Positions 45,882-55,119 are shown, counted from the first letter of the stretch. The stretch: 64,000 bases of DNA from CBDBDZ01 sp965204215 (GCA_965204215.1 CBDBDZ010000013.1:868001-932000), one strand, 5' to 3'. The notes: a model not told the origin generated them from the sequence alone. Program-made: numbers and translations.

Positions 45882-48068
45882 TTAGTGATTATTTAGGCTA
45901 GATATCTCTGAATAGAGGTCAACTAAATGCTCTGAAGACATATCTAAAATTGGCTCATACATAAAAGAATTCAAATGGATGTTCTCTGGAGTCATAAGAT
46001 TTACTCTTTCCATAAGTTTGATATTATTCTGCTCTTCATCCTTTTCTGAGTAAATACACTTAAATCTTTTAATTAATTTAGCTGTTTGATAAGAATCTAG
46101 ATTGTTTACAAAATTATGATCATCTATTTTGTGGATTAAAAATTCTTCAGCTTTCAGCCTAATAGCAATAGAAATAGTTATTTTTGTTTCTAGGGCATTT
46201 AAATCTGGGTTAGTTTGTTGAACTTTGTTTGCTTCTTCATAGATTAGGTTTTTGACTTTACAATCTAGGTCACTGATTTGTCCAAAACTTTGGTCATTTA
46301 ATACTTCTTTGAAAGTATCTAACATTTCCCTTACAGTAATTTCATTGGTTCGTTGTTTAATATGTAAAAGCTGGGTTAAAAGGTTCTCTTTGCTTGCGAA
46401 TCCACAATATTCACAGATGTTCCTTACAAAAGGAATTAATGCTATTAACATATTTGCCTTATCCGTTTGATTAGCATTACTTTTCCATTTTTGAAATGGG
46501 TCTCTGTACATTTCTTCTGCTATTAGTTTTGTCTCTTCATTTGATTTAGATACATGAAATACAGCACCGCTTAGTTCTAATCTTTTCCAAATAGTCCTAT
46601 AAAAATCATAATTGTGAGTTAGAATAATTTGTTTAAATATAGGTTCTTGTAATATGTCTTGCAAATACTCTACGATTGCATATTTATTTTTATAATCAAA
46701 TGAGTCTGCAATGTCATCTATTACGAAGAGTGTGGAGATATTTGACTCTCTTCTAGCTTCAACTTCGAAAATTATGTTTAGTATGTATAAAGCTCTTCGC
46801 TCTCCATTACTTAATACATTAAGGAGGTCGTCTTTTTCTACAGAAATTGGATTGTCAGTAGAATCTGAAAATTGAAACTTTAATGTAGGGGATACTCTTT
46901 TTAATATCACTTCTTTTTTATTATCAATGGTGACTTTAAAAGGCACGGAAAATCGGCGATTAAAGATATTGATTACGTCTTGCCATTTAGTTGCTTGTTC
47001 AGAAGCAGCGATAGTTATTTCTTCAATACGTTTTTTCCCTTTGTCATACTCGTCCATTAATAAAACAAATAACTCCTTATGCTCAATTAAATAAGCTTTC
47101 CATAACTTTTCTTCTAAAAGATCAATATTTGAAAGTTCGGGGATAATTATGTGATTATTCAGTAAAAATTCACGAAATGCCCTTAATTCTTGGTTAGCTT
47201 TAATTTTATTATCGATTTCGTTAAAAGCATTTTTGAGTTCTGGGTCAGAAAGTATCGACGACATTTCGTTATTAATTATTTTTTCAAGCTCTTCTTCTGA
47301 ATTTATTTCTATTTTTGAAGAATTTGAATTTACATATACAGAATGATCAGCTTTAAAAAAACCATGATTTTTAAGGTGTTTAGATATTTCTTCAGCTTGG
47401 TAGTGATTAAATATTCCTTTACGAAAAAAGACTGAATTACTAAGTAGGTTGTCATAATTTTGTGTGTAATTTAAGAGTTTTTCTTTAAAGTCTTTTGTTA
47501 GCAAAAATTTTTTGACCTTTTCATCAAAAATGGATTTATATTGCACATTAGCTAAGTATGAATTAGATTCTTCAAGAATTTCAGTTTTTATCCGATCAAG
47601 AGCTTTCAGCACATTATTTTTTTCTTTTGTAAAAATGATTGAAATAGAATCTTCGATGCCTTTTTTTAACCCTGATTGCTTTTCTAATGCTCTAAGTAAT
47701 CCAGTTTTTTTATCATCAATACTTTTCAAAATACTATCATATTCTTGCTTGAGATTTTTATCTACAAGAAGTGATGAAATTTTTTCTGATTCATAACTTG
47801 AAGAATATGGTTCTATGACAAAAATGCTTCCTTCTGGAACAGCATTATTATTTTGGTCTACAATTGAACGAGTAGTATCACGATTTTTATAAATCCTATC
47901 TTCACTTGTTTTCCCTTCGCTATGATCTTTAAATGTATAAGCCAGTGAAGATTTCATTACTCCATTCGGCGCATAAATTAGATTGGCTTGTTTTTTGGTA
48001 AAATCAAAGGTTTCATCAAAAGACCTGATGCCATAGCAATTTTCTAATTTGACGTTAATTTTATTCAT
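45882..48068 (-). CDS. large AAA/ABC-type ATPase (PrrC-like AAA_13 class), possible defence protein
   Basis: 728 aa. The P-loop is APNGVMKSS (about residues 33-41), lacking the Gly before Lys of a standard Walker A. A coiled-coil insert of some 250 residues follows, then LSNGERRAL (ABC signature), TLFVIDDIADSFD (Walker B) and LTHNYDFYRTI (H-loop). The C-terminal 200 residues have no domain I know. ATPases of this class are found alone or in phage-defence modules on islands. No partner gene is evident; it stands between the conjugation remnant and the recombinase. More AT-rich than its surroundings. Confidence 0.7.
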   Translation of the reverse strand: MNKINVKLENCYGIRSFDETFDFTKKQANLIYAPNGVMKSSLAYTFKDHSEGKTSEDRIYKNRDTTRSIVDQNNNAVPEGSIFVIEPYSSSYESEKISSLLVDKNLKQEYDSILKSIDDKKTGLLRALEKQSGLKKGIEDSISIIFTKEKNNVLKALDRIKTEILEESNSYLANVQYKSIFDEKVKKFLLTKDFKEKLLNYTQNYDNLLSNSVFFRKGIFNHYQAEEISKHLKNHGFFKADHSVYVNSNSSKIEINSEEELEKIINNEMSSILSDPELKNAFNEIDNKIKANQELRAFREFLLNNHIIIPELSNIDLLEEKLWKAYLIEHKELFVLLMDEYDKGKKRIEEITIAASEQATKWQDVINIFNRRFSVPFKVTIDNKKEVILKRVSPTLKFQFSDSTDNPISVEKDDLLNVLSNGERRALYILNIIFEVEARRESNISTLFVIDDIADSFDYKNKYAIVEYLQDILQEPIFKQIILTHNYDFYRTIWKRLELSGAVFHVSKSNEETKLIAEEMYRDPFQKWKSNANQTDKANMLIALIPFVRNICEYCGFASKENLLTQLLHIKQRTNEITVREMLDTFKEVLNDQSFGQISDLDCKVKNLIYEEANKVQQTNPDLNALETKITISIAIRLKAEEFLIHKIDDHNFVNNLDSYQTAKLIKRFKCIYSEKDEEQNNIKLMERVNLMTPENIHLNSFMYEPILDMSSEHLVDLYSEISSLNNH

Positions 48069-48275
48069 AATTTCCGAAATAACCTAGGAAAAGAGTGTTA
48101 AGTAAATAATTGTTTTCTTGAATAACTAGTTTATCATGTTCAGATATTTAATATCTTTTCTTAGCTTCCGTTACTGATTTAATTTGCAACCTTTTATTAA
48201 ATCAAAATTAAATTGTATAAAAATTACTCTAATATTCTAGATACCGTTTCTTCATTACTTTCTAATTGAAATTCT

Positions 48276-48425
48276 ATGCAGAAACGATTTATTACTCTCG
48301 CCAAAGCCCGACGAATTTTAGGTAAAGATGCAAAATCATTGAGTGACGAGCAAGTATTAGAATTGATTGACTTACTCTATGAGTGTGCGGAGTCTGTTTA
48401 CCATAAATGGAGTAACGGACAATAA
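48276..48425 (+). CDS. small 49-aa protein convergent with the recombinase
   Basis: Begins MQKRFITLAKARRILGKDAK and continues with SLSDEQVLELIDLLYECAE; a compact helical protein. It ends three bases before the recombinase stop on the other strand. I recall similar short proteins beside recombinases on mobile elements, so I think it is real, but the function is unknown. Confidence 0.6.
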   Translation: MQKRFITLAKARRILGKDAKSLSDEQVLELIDLLYECAESVYHKWSNGQ

Positions 48426-48428
48426 TTG

Positions 48429-50204
48429 CTACTTTTGAGGAATATTGTTACTCCAACACCATTCGGATTCCATAATTTCATCGACAAAGGTGTTCCATTG
48501 TGAGGACAGCTGCTCCACCAACTGTCTTTTTGACTTTCCAGAATCACGGATAAGCCTGAATGCAAGAGTAAATTCAGGTGTTCCATTGGTTAAGTTTTCA
48601 TAAGTTGGGTATTGCTTGAAGACAATAGCCCAGTTTTTCTTTAATATTTCCTTTCTACGCGGCTTTAAGAACCATTGGTCGGGGTGTTCCATTATAAATT
48701 TGAGCTGTTGAAAATAGGCTTGAATTTTGTCTTGATTAATCGTGCCTTGTTCAAGTTCCGCTTTGGCGGTAATAATTTGATTTTCTAAATCTTCATAGTC
48801 CGTTTCTAGGCGCAATCGTACAATTTCTGATTGTGTAGCTTGTATGGTTTGTAATAGTCCTTGTTGTCGCAGCTGTAATGTCTCAATATGTTTCTGTATG
48901 CTTTTTTTCGTCAAAATATTACGGGCTTGGTGACGCTGCCAGACATCCCTAGCGGCTTCCTTGAGAAGACCTAAGTATTTTTTCTTAAACGTTATTTGCT
49001 GGATAGCGTTAGCAACCGTACTTTCGAACTCTTTTTGATTAATGCCATAGTACTTATGTTTTCGGCTACAATGGTAGTAACCAAAATGCTTACCTGATTT
49101 ACCTCTGGATTTAGAAGCGAGGAAGAAGTTATTACATTGTGGACAACAGACGACATGGCGCAAGGCAAATTCATTAGTATCTATTTGATTGCCGTAACCT
49201 CGAATATTTTCAGTAATACTATATTCGCCGTTATACTCTTCAATGAAAACCTTGCTCCGATTGGCTCGATTAAAGGTTTGTATGGAGACCAGTGGTTCGC
49301 AATGCACCAATTTTACTGGACTGCCTTGTATCCACTTACCAATACGTAGACCACAATACACGGGTCGGGAAATAAATCGCAGTAATTGTTTGACACTGAG
49401 GGGCTTACTACCACCTGTTCCAATAATTTGCCGTGTTTGTGGATGATAGCGATAAAATGAGCGTGTCTTAAAGCCCATAGCGTTAAGTTTGTCACAAATT
49501 TCTTGGTCAGAGTGCAGACCTTCGGCTCGTAAATCAAACATGGTTCTAATCCATAGTGCCTCTTGTTCTTCAATGACCAAGACCGTGGCTTTTTTACTAT
49601 TCTCTAGTATCATAGATTGATTTTTATAGCCAAAGTCAGCGGATTTAAACTGATAGCCTCCACGGGCTTTTTGAATTTGCCCACCAATACACCGTGACAG
49701 GATAGTGGTCGCTCCCGAATTGGCACTTTCAGCCAGTACCACCTCCGTTACTTGGCTCGGTGAACGCACAGACCAATCATACTCTACTCCTAAATGTTCT
49801 AAGGTATTGATGGGTTTTTGGATAATACCCTGAGCATCAACAATCTCAACACCTAATTCAGCAAATATTCGTTTTAACTTTAGATAAAACTCAGAACCAC
49901 CACGAGTAAAACGTTCAATGTCATAAATAATCAATTTGGTGATTTTGAACTCACAGTTTTTGATAAAATCAATCATTTCTTGAATGACATCGCGTTTTAA
50001 TGAACGACCGCTAAAATGTTCGCGGAAATAATGCAAAATGGGAATATTGTGTTGTCGGCTGTAAAAGTCACAGCTGCTTTTTTGAATAGCAATCCCATCG
50101 CCTTCCTGAAATTGCCTATCTGATGATACTCTGAGCAAACAAATACCAAATTCTTCATCCATAGCTTGTTCAACAGTCGCTTGTAATTTTGGGTTTATGC
50201 TCAT
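48429..50204 (-). CDS. large serine recombinase
   Basis: 591 aa from the ATG at 50202-50204 (a TTG start eight codons upstream is possible). The resolvase catalytic domain has LRVSSDRQFQEGDG with the nucleophilic Ser; IIYDIERFTRGG follows. Then come the recombinase domain, a zinc ribbon (CCPQCNNFF...YYHCSRKHKYYG) and a coiled coil (about residues 430-510). Such enzymes integrate and excise islands or phages. Since the island's left end sits in a tRNA gene, a tyrosine integrase would be expected for it; this recombinase may belong to an inner element. Confidence 0.92.
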   Translation of the reverse strand: MSINPKLQATVEQAMDEEFGICLLRVSSDRQFQEGDGIAIQKSSCDFYSRQHNIPILHYFREHFSGRSLKRDVIQEMIDFIKNCEFKITKLIIYDIERFTRGGSEFYLKLKRIFAELGVEIVDAQGIIQKPINTLEHLGVEYDWSVRSPSQVTEVVLAESANSGATTILSRCIGGQIQKARGGYQFKSADFGYKNQSMILENSKKATVLVIEEQEALWIRTMFDLRAEGLHSDQEICDKLNAMGFKTRSFYRYHPQTRQIIGTGGSKPLSVKQLLRFISRPVYCGLRIGKWIQGSPVKLVHCEPLVSIQTFNRANRSKVFIEEYNGEYSITENIRGYGNQIDTNEFALRHVVCCPQCNNFFLASKSRGKSGKHFGYYHCSRKHKYYGINQKEFESTVANAIQQITFKKKYLGLLKEAARDVWQRHQARNILTKKSIQKHIETLQLRQQGLLQTIQATQSEIVRLRLETDYEDLENQIITAKAELEQGTINQDKIQAYFQQLKFIMEHPDQWFLKPRRKEILKKNWAIVFKQYPTYENLTNGTPEFTLAFRLIRDSGKSKRQLVEQLSSQWNTFVDEIMESEWCWSNNIPQK

Positions 50205-50264
50205 CGTGAAAAGAAATTTAATGTCCAAGTATTAAAGCGAAATTACAGCAAAAATCAAATCGCT

Positions 50265-51478
50265 TGTATAGGTTCAGATAGATATGAGACTTATTTTTTA
50301 AATTTTTCACCTGTTAATTTGTGGTAAAGTCGTAAGACTTTTCCATCAAATTAATAGGTCATTTGAAAGCTGGTTTAAAGTCGGGTAGCCTTTGTAATTT
50401 GACTAAATTAACTTACAGAGAGACTACCCATGCAGACCTTAAGCCTACGAATCAAATCATATCGCAGTTGGCGCATTAATGATAGAGCGCCAACTGAAGC
50501 AATTGACAGAATCCATAGACTAGAACTCTATGACCAATTGAAACAAGAAGGTTGTAGCGAAGCACTTCGTTTGAAGTCAATAGGCTGGTCACGAGCCACT
50601 TATTATCGCTGGAGCGCACGTTATAATCAGCTAGGTTGGGAAGGATTAGTGGAACAAAGCCGTCGCCCTTATAATCGCCGTCAATCACAATGGACAAAAC
50701 AGCAAGAGCAAATAGTTTTGCATATTAGGCAGCGTTACCGTTGTTGGGGTAAGCGTAAAATATGGAAAATAATGGTTCGTGACCATCAGCAAACGATTAG
50801 TGAAAGTAGCGTCGGTAGGATTATCAGTAAACTTATTAAAAACGGTAAGATATTGCCTGTATCGTTTTATTATGGCGGGCGTATGAAGCCTAAAAAGAAA
50901 CGACAATTTAGTTATCATGCTAGACGTTGGCAATATGGTATGAAAGCCAAGAAGGTAGGTCAGATGATTCAAATTGACCATATGAGTATTAGTTTTACCG
51001 AAGGCTTTAATGTCAAAGAATTCAAAGCTACCTGCCCGATAACAGGTATGACATTCTTACGTTGTTACAGTACCGCAACCAGTCATAATGCTAAGCGCTT
51101 TCTCATGTATTTAAAACAACAAGCCCCATTCACTATTGAGTCCATACAAGTGGATGGTGGTAGCGAATTTATGGCTGAATTTGAAGAATACTGTCGTGAA
51201 CTCGGTATCAAACTTTGGGTATTACCACCTAAGCGTCCTGATTTAAACGGCTGTGTTGAACGGGCTAATGGTACAACACGTTATGAGTTTTATCCCTTTT
51301 ATGAAGGGAGTTTAAGTGTTAGATTGATGAATCAAGCCTTAGATGATTATGAAAGTTACTATAACACTTATAGACCACACGAAAAGGTTGGATTAGATAC
51401 TCCAATGGAGTATTATTTGAAAATTACACAGGCAGCTTGATGTTTATGCTTTTGTCTCACATGTACTGAACCTAGACA
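50265..51478 (+). mobile_element. IS481-family insertion sequence, CGCT duplication
   Basis: 1214 bp. Ends TGTATAGGTTCAG and (reverse) TGTCTAGGTTCAG with further similarity inward; CGCT at 50261-50264 and 51479-51482 is the target duplication. It lies about 60 bp upstream of the serine recombinase gene and may separate it from its promoter. Confidence 0.9.
50430..51440 (+). CDS. IS481-family transposase
   Basis: 336 aa. N-terminal helix-turn-helix (LKSIGWSRATYYRWSARYNQLG) and DDE core: QIDHMSIS, VDGGSEFMAEF, NGCVERANGT. Terminates before the right terminal repeat. Appears intact. Confidence 0.93.
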   Translation: MQTLSLRIKSYRSWRINDRAPTEAIDRIHRLELYDQLKQEGCSEALRLKSIGWSRATYYRWSARYNQLGWEGLVEQSRRPYNRRQSQWTKQQEQIVLHIRQRYRCWGKRKIWKIMVRDHQQTISESSVGRIISKLIKNGKILPVSFYYGGRMKPKKKRQFSYHARRWQYGMKAKKVGQMIQIDHMSISFTEGFNVKEFKATCPITGMTFLRCYSTATSHNAKRFLMYLKQQAPFTIESIQVDGGSEFMAEFEEYCRELGIKLWVLPPKRPDLNGCVERANGTTRYEFYPFYEGSLSVRLMNQALDDYESYYNTYRPHEKVGLDTPMEYYLKITQAA

Positions 51479-51519
51479 CGCTGTTGACCAGTAAGAAAAT
51501 TATTGTTTTAATCAATACA

Positions 51520-51600
51520 GGGCTACGCCCTAACCAGACTTCATTAAGCCATCCCGACGAAATAAACTTAGGTTTATATGGCTTTCTAGCTCAAGGCTAG
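51520..51600. other. cluster of short hairpins
   Basis: GGGC/GCCC at 51520-51530; AGCCAT (51547) enclosing ATAAAC/GTTTAT and closing with ATGGCT (51583); CTAGC/GCTAG at 51586-51600. They directly precede the larger nested structure and may belong to it. Confidence 0.5.
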
Positions 51601-51602
51601 TG

Positions 51603-51859
51603 CGTTTTCTTGGAATTAAGCAAATTCTTGCTTGATATTATGATTAGCAGTTTATCTGTTAATCCACTTAAAGACTCTTATTACTTCGAAGAAGTATTGA
51701 GCTATTGCTTTTGTCGAAAGCAGATAGAGTCGCTTAAAGGCATGGCACTTTATGTCTCAGCGATAAGAATCCCTTTTAGTTAATTCGTTTTAGTACTACT
51801 AAGTAGTATGCAATGTTTTGCATGCTCTGAATGGTAGTAGCTATGTATTCCAAGAAACG
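51603..51859 (+). ncRNA. candidate structured RNA (or origin-like hairpin array), unassigned
   Basis: An outer stem pairs CGTTTTCTTGGAAT (51603-51616) with ATTCCAAGAAACG (51847-51859). Inside are at least six hairpins: AAGCAA/TTGCTT (51618), GATTAGCAG/CTGTTAATC (51642), a three-way junction closed by GACTC/GAGTC (51673-51731) holding TACTTC/GAAGTA and CTATTGCTTT/AAAGCAGATAG, then TACTAC/GTAGTA (51794) and ATGCAA/TTGCAT (51808). No coding frame. I could not match it to a known RNA; strand is chosen for description only. Confidence 0.45.
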
Positions 51860-51990
51860 TAATAGGTAATAGCCATGTTTTTACCCACCAAAGAACAAAT
51901 TCAAGTAAAAATAGTAGATTTATACAACGCTTATATTATCTACGAAAATATATTTCATACAGTTATCTGTATTATTTGTTCAATTTAAGG

Positions 51991-52035
51991 ATTTACTCCC
52001 CGCCAAAGATTGCTGACTTTGGTGGGGGAGTAAAT
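51991..52035. other. strong long hairpin
   Basis: ATTTACTCCCC (51991-52001) pairs with GGGGAGTAAAT (52025-52035), then after a small internal loop CCAAAG pairs with CTTTGG. No T-run follows, so a terminator is doubtful; transfer or replication origin, or an element end, are possible. Confidence 0.55.
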
Positions 52036-52338
52036 ATCTTAGATATTAGTATTGCCTTTATTTTTTACTGCTGGCAAACTACCGCTCCTATGCGGGAACA
52101 GCTTAATGACATTGTGGAAAAAGAAGCAGATACCATCAGAGCCTTTGTGGCAAAAGAAGCGTTGGAATACCATCATCCCAAAGATTTTTTTAACGATTTG
52201 CTTCAGCATGGTTGTATCAGCGGTATGGTCAGTGAACTGGTATATTATCGAGATACTCATGCTTTTTTTGACCGCTATTACCATGAAATTGAAGAAGTAC
52301 GTGAATCAATCGAAGAAGCCTTAGGAGAACCGTTATTA

Positions 52339-53443
52339 ACTTAGCCTGAATAATTCGTAATATTATGTTATAATTATGGGATGAAAAATACTGATTTAAG
52401 AAGCCTAAGTCACGATTCCCGTCAAGAGTTACGCAAAGTGTGTATCCGTTTGTATAAACGAGGTCAAAAGAAAAACGCCATTGCTCTTGAGTTAGGGTTG
52501 CGTTACCCAACTGTTGTGGAATGGATTAATGACTATAGCCGTACAGGTAAACTGACAACTGTTGAGAAACGTAAAGGTCGGGCTATAGGCAAAGGTCGGA
52601 GTTTATCGCCCGAACAAGAACTATCCATACAACGAATGATTGTGGATAAAACGCCCGATCAGTTGAAATTAGATTTTGCACTTTGGTCAGTCAAGGCGGT
52701 ACAGCAATTAATTGAAGAACAATTTGCGTGCAAATTGGCGACACGAACAGTGTGCCGATATTTATCACGCTGGGGGTTCACTCCCCAACGACCTATAAAA
52801 CGAAGTTACGAGCAACAACCAGAAGCAGTCAAGCAATGGCTTGATAAAACCTATCCTGTCGTACATCAACGCGCTCAAGATGAAGATGCAGAGATTCATT
52901 GGGGTGATGAAACAGGTGTCTCAAGTCAGGAGCATTACCCTCGTGGTTATGCGCCCAAAGGTAAAACACCTGTATTAACACTATCTCATGCTAAACGAGA
53001 ACGGGTGAATATGATTTCTAGTATCACCAATCAGGGCAAGGTTCAATTTATGATTTATGATGATAAGTTTACAGCCCAAGTATTCATAAAATTCTTGAAG
53101 CAATTAATAAAACAATCGTCGAACAAGGTATTTCTCATTGTTGATAATTTACGTGTTCATCACGCTAAATTAGTCTCGGAATGGTTAAAAGGTCATACTG
53201 AAAAAATTGAAGTGTTTTATTTACCAAGCTATTCACCAGAACTTAATCCTGATGAATATCTTAACTGTGATTTGAAGCGTTCAATGGGGGCGGATAAACC
53301 TACTCGAAAGAAAGGAGATATTGCTAAAAAACTCAATAAGCATATGTCTATGATTCAAGAAAAGCCTGAAAGAGTCAAGTCATATTTCAAGCATAGAAAG
53401 ATTGCTTATGCCGCATAATTATTACGAATTATTATGGCCAGGT
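52339..53443 (+). mobile_element. IS630-family insertion sequence, TA duplication
   Basis: 1105 bp; terminal repeats ACTTAGCCTGAATAATTCG and (reverse) ACCTGGCCATAATAATTCG share 15 of 19 bases. TA stands on each side (52337-52338, 53444-53445), the target typical of the family. Confidence 0.92.
52381..53418 (+). CDS. IS630-family transposase
   Basis: 345 aa. N-terminal HTH (LYKRGQKKNAIALELGLRYPTVVEW) and DDE core: IHWGDETGVSS, LIVDNLRVHHAK, SYSPELNPDEYLNCDLK. An extended -10 TGTTATAAT (52366) lies just before the start. Clearly related to the second copy at 63100. Confidence 0.95.
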   Translation: MKNTDLRSLSHDSRQELRKVCIRLYKRGQKKNAIALELGLRYPTVVEWINDYSRTGKLTTVEKRKGRAIGKGRSLSPEQELSIQRMIVDKTPDQLKLDFALWSVKAVQQLIEEQFACKLATRTVCRYLSRWGFTPQRPIKRSYEQQPEAVKQWLDKTYPVVHQRAQDEDAEIHWGDETGVSSQEHYPRGYAPKGKTPVLTLSHAKRERVNMISSITNQGKVQFMIYDDKFTAQVFIKFLKQLIKQSSNKVFLIVDNLRVHHAKLVSEWLKGHTEKIEVFYLPSYSPELNPDEYLNCDLKRSMGADKPTRKKGDIAKKLNKHMSMIQEKPERVKSYFKHRKIAYAA

Positions 53444-53584
53444 TAATACAAGTGAATGGCGGTTTGAAAAATTGGTATGTATGGTTGGCAGTGGAGGAAA
53501 CAGCGCGACAGATAGCCGATGAGTTAAATATTGAAGTGTAGCTTGCAACATCTATTTTTTTACATGGTCACAGAAGTGAATTTT

Positions 53585-53823
53585 AGAGTAGTCGTACTCT
53601 TAAATTTGTTTGATTCTGAGGATTATGGATAGAGAGCAAGATTGCTTGTTTGCACAAACATTTTTTTGCGAAGCAAACATGCATCTTGCTAGGGAGACCC
53701 TAGAACCCCTGCAGCAAATAATTTTTAAAAATCGCCAATAATGGTTGGAAATGAATGATGATACAACCGTAATAAAAGGCAAATCACCACAGACTGAATT
53801 TGACAGTACTCCATAGCAGGGGT
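53585..53823. other. palindrome-rich segment, possible oriT-like region
   Basis: AGAGTA/TACTCT (53585-53600); GCAAGAT ... ATCTTGC enclosing GCTTGTTTGC-type repeats (53636-53689); CTAGGG/CCCTAG (53689-53703); ACCCCTGC at 53706-53713 matched by GCAGGGGT at 53816-53823. Gene-free, upstream of the toxin-antitoxin pair. Nested palindromes like these are frequent at transfer origins; no relaxase gene is in view, so this is tentative. Confidence 0.4.
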
Positions 53824-53851
53824 AAGATATTGATATTAATTATTGCTAACT

Positions 53852-54115
53852 ATGAAGAGTTTATCGCCAATGTCATCATCCCAACGAGTTTTTACCGACC
53901 TTGAAGAAGGACGTTCTTTTTTAAATCAATTACGCTCAAAACCTGGTCAACGATTAAAAATTACGATTCAAGAATCTGATGAGTCAGCCAATAACGAATT
54001 TAAAAACGCACTCAAGAATGTTTTTGGTATGTGGCGCAACCGCGATGATTTAGATTCAGTGTTTGGAGATTTTCGAGCAGACTTTGACCGTCGATTTGAT
54101 ACCCACCCTTCATGA
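53852..54115 (+). CDS. antitoxin of a VapBC-type pair
   Basis: 87 aa from the ATG at 53852 (TTG 53843 and ATG 53870 are also possible). A short acidic protein (FTDLEEGRSFLNQLRSKPGQ, ESANNEFKNALKNVFGMWRNRDDL) whose stop overlaps the toxin start (ATGA). Named by position and character; its DNA-binding type is not evident. Confidence 0.7.
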   Translation: MKSLSPMSSSQRVFTDLEEGRSFLNQLRSKPGQRLKITIQESDESANNEFKNALKNVFGMWRNRDDLDSVFGDFRADFDRRFDTHPS

Positions 54116-54486
54116 GTGGATTGCTGATTGATTCTTGTGTCTTAATTGATATTTCACGTGGCAATACGGATGCTTTGGATTATTTGGAAACTCTGGACGA
54201 TGGCATAGGTATTTCAGTATTGTCATTGGTTGAAGTGCTAAGGGGCGTAAAAAATAAAAAAGAAGAGCAATATTTACAAGAATTATTCGCTAGTATCAAT
54301 CAGTACGATATTACGCCTCAAGTAGCTTTAAAAGCCACAGAATACCTGAACCAATATCAAAAGAGTCACAATATTGGGGCAATGGATGCGATGATAGCTG
54401 CAACAGCCGAGGTTGAAGGTTTGGAATTGGTTACGATGAACCTCAAGCATTTTCCAATGTTTGCAGACTTGCAAAGACCTTATTAA
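54112..54486 (+). CDS. PIN-domain toxin, VapC-like
   Basis: 124 aa. PIN acidic residues appear in LLIDSCVLIDI, SVLSLVEVLRG, NIGAMDAMIAATA and LVTMNLKHF. A likely RNase, held by the overlapping upstream antitoxin. Complete length for the family. Confidence 0.88.
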   Translation: MSGLLIDSCVLIDISRGNTDALDYLETLDDGIGISVLSLVEVLRGVKNKKEEQYLQELFASINQYDITPQVALKATEYLNQYQKSHNIGAMDAMIAATAEVEGLELVTMNLKHFPMFADLQRPY

Positions 54487-54544
54487 TTAAAAAACACTTA
54501 TTTTATACTTGGTTAGATAGTTATTAGCTGTATCTTGGCTTTCC

Positions 54545-55066
54545 ATGTCAATGGAAACTGAGGAATCACAAGAAACAAAAGGTAGCAATCGTTTTGCTGA
54601 CTATGCACTAGACCAATTGCTCGAACAGGAAAAGCAATCCGTTATTGACTTAGCTCTTAGTGTGCTGGACGAAAACCTTGCAATCCATGACATCTCTATG
54701 TGTGGGTCTAGTGAGGTTAAAAGTTATGTTCGTTTAAAAATGAAAGATTACAAGCGTGAAGTCTTTGCGGTATTATTTTTAAACAATAAAAGCAGGTTGA
54801 TTGAATATGAGGAATTATTTTATGGCACGGTAGATTCATGCTTTGTGTATCCACGAATTGTAGCTCAAAGAAGTTTGAAGCTGAATGCCAGTGCCGTCGT
54901 TTTGGCGCATAATCATCCTTCAGGCTCTTCCGAACCCAGCCAAGCCGACATTGATATTACCAAGACAATTAAGGACATTCTGCAAGTTCTGGATGTCAGA
55001 ACTCTTGACCATATTATTGTTGGTAGCAAAGAGGTGGTTTCAATGAGAGAGAAGGGGTTAGTGTAG
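54545..55066 (+). CDS. short RadC-like JAB protein of the island
   Basis: 173 aa. It has only the C-terminal half of RadC, with VLAHNHPSGSSEPSQADID and the ending SKEVVSMREKGLV. The helix-hairpin-helix domain of chromosomal RadC (37112) is replaced by a short N-terminal helix region. Such short versions are common on integrative elements and prophages. No clear ribosome site; Met3 is an alternative start. Confidence 0.87.
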   Translation: MSMETEESQETKGSNRFADYALDQLLEQEKQSVIDLALSVLDENLAIHDISMCGSSEVKSYVRLKMKDYKREVFAVLFLNNKSRLIEYEELFYGTVDSCFVYPRIVAQRSLKLNASAVVLAHNHPSGSSEPSQADIDITKTIKDILQVLDVRTLDHIIVGSKEVVSMREKGLV

Positions 55067-55119
55067 TTTGTGTAATAAAAATTAGTATTATGACTCTATA
55101 GTATTGATATTAGAGAGAT

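Larger units (their letters stand above)
52090..53541 (+). pseudogene. small island protein gene split by IS630
   Basis: The 5' part 52090-52338 encodes MREQLNDIVEKEADTIRAF to ALGEPLL; the IS630 element at 52339-53443 then intervenes. Removing it and one TA joins the frame exactly to 53446: IQVNGGLKNWYVWLAV...ELNIEV, stop at 53541. The joined protein has about 114 residues and resembles short hypothetical proteins I know from phages and plasmids. An upstream start in the same frame (51976) is less likely. Confidence 0.75.

Noticed and set aside
50472..51000. Minus-strand reading frames across the IS481 transposase
   Set aside because: They have no family features and are frame shadows of the transposase.
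51603..51859. IscB omega RNA, retron RNA or CRISPR-type guide
   Set aside because: No IscB, TnpB, reverse transcriptase or Cas gene is near, and there is no repeat-spacer array. Left as an unassigned structured region.
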